Source: Ignavibacteriota bacterium (lineage in GTDB: Bacteria > Bacteroidota > Ignavibacteria > UBA10030 > UBA6906). Taken from it: 10,937 nucleotides of DNA. Below the pieces are notes generated by a model. The model saw only the letters and a list, made by a program, of their open reading frames with translations. It was not told the origin of the DNA and searched no databases. Below are positions 7,333-10,937 of the stretch, piece by piece. The position numbers were made by a program, and so were the translations under genes. Position 1 is the stretch's first letter. Each line of letters begins with the position of its first letter. Location: the NCBI GenBank assembly GCA_016209805.1, contig JACQVJ010000116.1, forward strand, positions 1 through 10,937, written 5' to 3'.

Positions 7333-7362
7333 AATGGCGGCCGGGAGATTCTGGCCGCCATT
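7333..7362. terminator. Intrinsic terminator hairpin between convergent genes, best on the minus strand
   Basis: aatggcggcc (7333-7342) and ggccgccatt (7353-7362) form a perfect 10-bp GC-rich stem with a 10-base loop. Read on the minus strand, the stem runs into TTTTCTTTATT (complement of 7322-7332), a proper U-rich tail for the Spy-like gene. On the plus strand the tail is only moderately T-rich (to about 7380), so it may also end the SDR transcript less efficiently. Confidence 0.85.
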
Positions 7363-7384
7363 CGAATGTTCACTTTTGTTTCAC

Positions 7385-7879
7385 CTACCTCATTCCGCCA
7401 TGAAACGCCATTCCCCGGGGGCCCCGGTGATGCATGCGATTCATCCCTTCTCCCAATTCTCCATCCATCATGCTGAAATGCTCCTTCCAGATCTTCTGTT
7501 GCTCGGGGGTGAGGATTGCATTTACAGCGAACCAATGATCGACCCTGCTGAGGGCAGCCTGCTGTCGAAGATCGGCGATATTCTTCATGGCCTTCTCAAT
7601 TGCTGATCGGTCGAGTTTCTCTGCGAGGAACAGCTCCTTGAGTTCCAGCTGCGCGGTTCGGATCTTGGCTGATTGCTGTGCTTGTCTCTTCTGCATGTCG
7701 ATGTGAAGTTTCTGCATCTGTGTCTTTTGGTCTGCCGTGAGATTCAATCTGTCCATCATCATCTCACGCATCTCAAGTCGCTTTTCCATCATGCGGCGGG
7801 GAGGATCGTCCGGCTGCGCAAGTGACAATGAAGAAGCTGTTACGAATACCAGGAACAGGATGCCTATTGTGCGTTGCAT
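7385..7879 (-). CDS. Spy/CpxP-like periplasmic protein with two LTxxQ motifs
   Basis: A 164-residue exported helical protein. Residues 1-21 are a signal peptide (basic start, hydrophobic core, SLSLA|Q). The mature part is charged, helical and rich in Met, Gln, Lys and Arg, with two LTxxQ motifs, LTADQ at 47-51 and LTPEQ at 123-127, the hallmark of the Spy/CpxP/ZraP superfamily. In Enterobacteria these proteins are ATP-independent periplasmic chaperones or stress modulators, often metal-binding and induced by envelope stress. The C-terminal tail (about 147-164) is rich in His, Met, Gly and Arg and might bind metal. The ATG is preceded by a strong GAGGAGA (7887-7893 on the complement) at 7 bases. 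The gene is monocistronic, convergent with the SDR and divergent from the TPR lipoprotein. The exact ligand or client is unknown. Confidence 0.85.
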   Translation of the reverse strand: MQRTIGILFLVFVTASSLSLAQPDDPPRRMMEKRLEMREMMMDRLNLTADQKTQMQKLHIDMQKRQAQQSAKIRTAQLELKELFLAEKLDRSAIEKAMKNIADLRQQAALSRVDHWFAVNAILTPEQQKIWKEHFSMMDGELGEGMNRMHHRGPRGMAFHGGMR

Positions 7880-7978
7880 GATTCTATCTCCTCTTTCTAT
7901 CTGACATTGTACAAGAATGTGTAATCTTGCGTTCTGAATGTTTGACTCGCTTCAAGCCAAAAGGTTTAACGCACTTTG

Positions 7979-8007
7979 TTGACATTTCCGGGGAATATGC
8001 CTATGTT
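7979..8007 (+). promoter_or_regulatory. Candidate sigma70-like promoter upstream of the TPR lipoprotein
   Basis: A perfect TTGACA at 7979-7984 is separated by 17 bases from TATGTT at 8002-8007, which matches TATAAT at 4 of 6 positions. Transcription would begin near 8014. That is only about 12 bases before ATG 8026, so the start could instead be the GTG at 8074. If the organism is in Bacteroidota, its main sigma factor may prefer a different consensus, which lowers confidence. Confidence 0.35.
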
Positions 8008-8025
8008 GGATCGGGTTGTAGCTAT

Positions 8026-10161
8026 ATGGAGCGTCTTGAATTGCGGAGCAATCGCCTGCCTTCGACAACAGCAGTGAACTCAGTCCCGCGGTATTTCTTC
8101 TGGTTACTCCTCGCATCGATCGTCGCCGGATGCAGCGTTGGTGATTTTATCGGCGCCTACTTCAACACCTATTACAACGCACAACGTCTGTTCTCAGAAG
8201 CAGAAACAGAAGTCCAGAGTGTGCAGGCCCAGCAGGCGCAACGCCAGGTCGATAAACCATACCTTCAATCATTTACGATTCAGGCCGGCACAAAGACGAA
8301 ATTCGACGCTGTCATCGAAAAATGTTCGAAACTTCTTCAGTATCATCCTGAATCGTCGCTTGTCGACGACGCGCTCTTGATGATCGGGAAATCCTACTAT
8401 TACCAGAATGAATACCAGAAGGCCGAGCGGAAGTTCAAAGAGCTGATTGAAGGATATCCGAAGAGCAGCCTTGTGTTTCCGACAAGGCTTCTTCTTGCAC
8501 AGACATACTACAAGATGAACGAGAAAGTCACTGCCGTACAAGTTGCAAAAGCGCTCGCTGAGGATGCAGCACAGGAGGGCGAAAACGAGTTCGTGGCAGA
8601 TGCATCCCTTCTCCTCGGCTATATCGAATACGAGAATAAGAACTACAATCAGGCGAGAGAGTATTTCGAAACAACCGGCGACAATGGCGAGACTGACGAA
8701 CAGCGCTCAAACGCCTATCGACTGGTTGCAGAAATGTATGCTTTGGAGCAGGACTTTCAAAAAGCCGCACAAGCCTACAAACGTTCGTATGCAACGAGCG
8801 ACGACTACGTGAGCGAGTATCGAGCTCAGATTGGTTATGCCCGGATGCTTTCGATTCTCGACAAGCACGACGAAAGTATGGTCGAGCTCGAGGAGCTCCT
8901 TTCGAACACCAATAACAGAGAATTCTTCGGGGAGATAAGTCTTCAAATTGCGAACGTATACAATGAAATGGGTGATCTGAGCAGTGCGATTGAGCAATAC
9001 ACGTACGTCGATACTTCCTACGCTCGGACCGAAACGGCTGCAAATTCATACTATCAACTAGGGTTGCTATACGAGACAAAGCTTTTTCGATATGACTCGG
9101 CTCGGACAATCTATAACCGGGGAAGAATCGAATTTCCCCAAGGTGCAGTCACGCAATTGATTGGGCAGCGCGCCGACTATCTCAATAAGTACTTCTCATA
9201 CAGGGCTGAGATCGGAAAGTATGATAGCATCAAGTCTCTCATTCTCTTCCCGCCAGACACATCAGAAGTCACACAGAGCACCAAAGATTCTCTTGTGGTT
9301 ACCGATTCTCTTGCTCTCGGCGAACAAACCAAAAGCCAGGACAGCGTACGAGTACCACAAATCCAGCAACCTGCAATTCCCCTCGATACGGCAGAAGCCC
9401 GGCTCGCCCTGAACAAAACAGAACTCGCAGGTCTTTTTTATACGACGATCGGAGTTCCGGATTCGGCGGAGTTCTGGTACAAGCTTCTTTTAATTGATCA
9501 TGGAAACAGTATCCACGTTCCGAGGGCGCTTTTCACGTTGGCACAAATTTACAGCCAGGATACTACAGTTGCACGGTCGCGGGTCGATTCCCTGCTAAAC
9601 GAGGTAATTATTCGCTATCCTGAATCTGAGTTCGCAGTAGAATCGAGAAGACTTCTGGGGATCCCTGCCCTGAAGAAGACCACCGATCCCACGGAGGCAA
9701 TGTATGCCCGCGGTGAGGCACTGATGAACTCTGGGAAGTCTGTTGCTGCCATCGACACGTTCAAGGCTCTCGTGGAGCAATATCCCGAATCACCGATCGC
9801 ATCGAAGGCACAATACGCCATCAGCTGGATATTTGAATCGATGAAAACCAAGCCTGACAGTGCTATCTCCAACTATCAGAAGTTGGTGGATCTCTTCCCG
9901 TCGTCGCAGTACGCTGCCATCGCTCGTCCCAAGCTTGCACTCGTGGAAGCACAGCGGCGGGAACATGATGCTGCAACGGACACTCTTAAGAATGCTGGTG
10001 AACTCCCTCCGGTGAAAACCCTTCCGTCACAAGATCCAAAAGGGGAAATGGAACCGTCGGAGATATTTCCTGAGGATGACAAGCGCAAGATCATGGAGAG
10101 GCCGATCAATCCACCCCCGACCGAGGAGCACAAACAGGAAGAAAAGCCCCGTCCACAATGA
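8026..10161 (+). CDS. Large tetratricopeptide-repeat lipoprotein
   Basis: With ATG 8026 the product has 711 residues. A hydrophobic segment ending in IVAGC gives a lipobox with Cys36, so the protein should be a lipoprotein facing the periplasm. Helical TPR-type repeats occupy about 93-367 (for example DDALLMIGKSYYYQNEYQKAE) and 462-642 (for example AAIDTFKALVEQYPESPIASKA). A Ser/Thr/Asp-rich linker (about 408-460) lies between them, and the tail from about 657 is rich in Pro, Glu and Lys. The YPxS turns recall BamD/YbgF-type repeats, and the overall plan (lipoprotein plus many TPRs) recalls SprE/PorW of type IX secretion, but I cannot assign either. The start is uncertain: an in-frame TTG at 7927 would add 33 non-signal residues, while GTG 8074 would put the lipid Cys at an ideal position 20. 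The stop codon overlaps the pyrK start in ATGA, implying translational coupling. Confidence 0.82.
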   Translation: MERLELRSNRLPSTTAVNSVPRYFFWLLLASIVAGCSVGDFIGAYFNTYYNAQRLFSEAETEVQSVQAQQAQRQVDKPYLQSFTIQAGTKTKFDAVIEKCSKLLQYHPESSLVDDALLMIGKSYYYQNEYQKAERKFKELIEGYPKSSLVFPTRLLLAQTYYKMNEKVTAVQVAKALAEDAAQEGENEFVADASLLLGYIEYENKNYNQAREYFETTGDNGETDEQRSNAYRLVAEMYALEQDFQKAAQAYKRSYATSDDYVSEYRAQIGYARMLSILDKHDESMVELEELLSNTNNREFFGEISLQIANVYNEMGDLSSAIEQYTYVDTSYARTETAANSYYQLGLLYETKLFRYDSARTIYNRGRIEFPQGAVTQLIGQRADYLNKYFSYRAEIGKYDSIKSLILFPPDTSEVTQSTKDSLVVTDSLALGEQTKSQDSVRVPQIQQPAIPLDTAEARLALNKTELAGLFYTTIGVPDSAEFWYKLLLIDHGNSIHVPRALFTLAQIYSQDTTVARSRVDSLLNEVIIRYPESEFAVESRRLLGIPALKKTTDPTEAMYARGEALMNSGKSVAAIDTFKALVEQYPESPIASKAQYAISWIFESMKTKPDSAISNYQKLVDLFPSSQYAAIARPKLALVEAQRREHDAATDTLKNAGELPPVKTLPSQDPKGEMEPSEIFPEDDKRKIMERPINPPPTEEHKQEEKPRPQ

Positions 10162-10925
10162 TCCAAGCCGAATGCCCCGTACTCGGAGTACGAGAAGTTG
10201 GATCTGCGATTTTTGTGTTGACCTTCGTATCTGAAGCGATAAGCAGCTCGGTTCTTGCGGGACAATTCATCAACATCAAAATCGACGCGAGCAACGATCC
10301 ATTGCTTCGAAGACCGTTCAGCGTTTACCGGACTAACGGGCCAGAAGTTGAGATTATCTTCAATGTCATTGGCAAAGGGTCGTCCATTCTCCACAGAAAA
10401 CGTGAGGGAGATACCGTCGGAGTTTTGGGTCCTCTTGGAGTTCCGTTTTCACTTAGTGGAGGTGATTTCACAACGGCTCTCCTTATCGGCGGGGGACTGG
10501 GCGTTGCACCGCTCCCGATTTCAACGGCAGTCTTGAGAAAGGCCGGCAAATCTATCCTGACTTTTCTTGGAAGTCGGACCGCAAACCAACTCGTTGGAAA
10601 CCATTTGGAGAGCCTTCACGTGGCAACCGACGATGGGACGGCGGGCTTTCACGGAACGGTTGTTGACCTTTTCAAGAAACACTACCGAGAAACTCATCCA
10701 TCTCATCCCAAGATTTTTGCATGTGGACCGACGCGTATGCTACATGCCGTTGCGGAATTTGCAATGGCGGAGGATATCCCTTGTGAAGTGTCGATGGAAG
10801 GACCTATGGCGTGTGGGTTCGGGATCTGCCAGGGTTGTCCGGTGGAGTTGGTGGATGGCGACAAGAAGTATGCTCTTATGTGCAAGGATGGTCCAACGTT
10901 CGATGTCCGAAGGATAAGGATCTGA
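10158..10925 (+). CDS. pyrK: Dihydroorotate dehydrogenase (NAD+) electron-transfer subunit PyrK
   Basis: Carries electrons from the PyrD FMN subunit to NAD+ through a [2Fe-2S] cluster and FAD in the class 1B enzyme of pyrimidine synthesis (dihydroorotate to orotate). The 255-residue protein has the ferredoxin-reductase layout: a beta-barrel flavin domain with RRPFS (51-55), the NAD-binding glycine motif GGGLGVAP (111-118), CGP (189-191), and a C-terminal cluster Cys219-x4-Cys224-x2-Cys227-x14-Cys242. This cysteine spacing equals that of Lactococcus lactis PyrK as I know it. The start ATG overlaps the stop of the TPR lipoprotein gene (ATGA). Other reductases such as sulfhydrogenase gamma or NADPH-GOGAT-like subunits share the fold, but the C-terminal cysteine pattern is that of PyrK. 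The catalytic partner PyrD is not visible but may begin right after it. Confidence 0.93.
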   Translation: MIQAECPVLGVREVGSAIFVLTFVSEAISSSVLAGQFINIKIDASNDPLLRRPFSVYRTNGPEVEIIFNVIGKGSSILHRKREGDTVGVLGPLGVPFSLSGGDFTTALLIGGGLGVAPLPISTAVLRKAGKSILTFLGSRTANQLVGNHLESLHVATDDGTAGFHGTVVDLFKKHYRETHPSHPKIFACGPTRMLHAVAEFAMAEDIPCEVSMEGPMACGFGICQGCPVELVDGDKKYALMCKDGPTFDVRRIRI

Positions 10926-10926
10926 C

Positions 10927-10937
10927 ATGGTCACGAC
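10927..10937 (+). CDS. Probable start of the next gene (expected pyrD), cut by window edge
   Basis: An ATG at 10927 follows the pyrK stop by one base and has AAGGA at 10916-10920, 6 bases upstream. Only three full codons (M-V-T) are visible, so identity cannot be read. pyrD, the catalytic subunit, is expected by context because PyrK works only with it. Confidence 0.35.

Noticed and set aside
7334..7606. Plus-strand open frame opposite the Spy-like gene
   Set aside because: It begins inside the terminator hairpin and is antisense to a gene with signal peptide, LTxxQ motifs and strong ribosome binding site.
7927..8025. Extended N-terminus of the TPR lipoprotein from TTG 7927
   Set aside because: It places 33 extra residues without signal-peptide character before the lipoprotein signal and overlaps a plausible promoter.
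8528..9109. Minus-strand open frame of 193 residues opposite the TPR gene
   Set aside because: Arg-, Ser- and Cys-rich composition without motif, fully antisense to a well-supported TPR coding region.
9876..10394. Minus-strand open frame of 172 residues across the TPR-pyrK junction
   Set aside because: Ser- and Arg-rich, no recognisable family, antisense to two well-supported genes that overlap by ATGA.
1..10937. tRNA, rRNA, CRISPR array, insertion sequence or phage genes
   Set aside because: Looked for on both strands: no regularly spaced repeats, no transposase or integrase motifs, no tRNA-like cloverleaf noticed; intergenic regions are all 200 bases or less.

Overview
This is a gene-dense stretch of bacterial chromosome: nine complete protein genes, one gene cut at the left edge and what looks like the first codons of another at the right edge. 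I see no RNA gene, insertion sequence, phage gene or CRISPR array. The signal-peptide-bearing outer-membrane barrel, the large TPR lipoprotein, the Spy-like periplasmic protein and the canonical PTPS beside folE suggest a Gram-negative bacterium of the Bacteroidota/Chlorobiota/Ignavibacteria type. This placement is inferred from overall gene style; there is no marker gene to prove it.

Left block (1-4402, all +): the C-terminal part of UDP-glucose 6-dehydrogenase, then UDP-glucuronate decarboxylase, which together take UDP-glucose to UDP-glucuronate and on to UDP-xylose. These are followed by an exported DUF2279-type protein and a Wzi-like outer-membrane barrel. The block reads as a surface-polysaccharide module: two precursor enzymes and two envelope proteins that may handle the polymer.

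Middle block (4452-6417, all +, spacers of 24, 16 and 6 bases): two consecutive but divergent peroxiredoxins, a 6-pyruvoyl-tetrahydropterin synthase homologue with the C-x5-HGH spacing of true PTPS, and GTP cyclohydrolase I. After about 200 bases containing an inverted repeat and a hairpin comes an SDR oxidoreductase (6618-7325). FolE, PTPS and an SDR are the three activities needed for a tetrahydrobiopterin-like cofactor, which makes this the most interesting hypothesis in the window.

Right block (7326-10937): a strong hairpin lies between the SDR and a convergent gene on the minus strand that encodes a small Spy/CpxP-like periplasmic protein with two LTxxQ motifs. Divergent from it is a large TPR lipoprotein. 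Its stop codon overlaps (ATGA) the start of pyrK, the iron-sulfur/flavin electron-transfer subunit of NAD-dependent dihydroorotate dehydrogenase. Another start codon with a good ribosome binding site follows pyrK at the window edge, where pyrD would be expected.

Nothing here is a clear-cut new defence or mobile system. The points most worth checking are the pterin cassette, the DUF2279/Wzi pair next to UDP-xylose synthesis, and the translational coupling of a TPR lipoprotein to pyrK.
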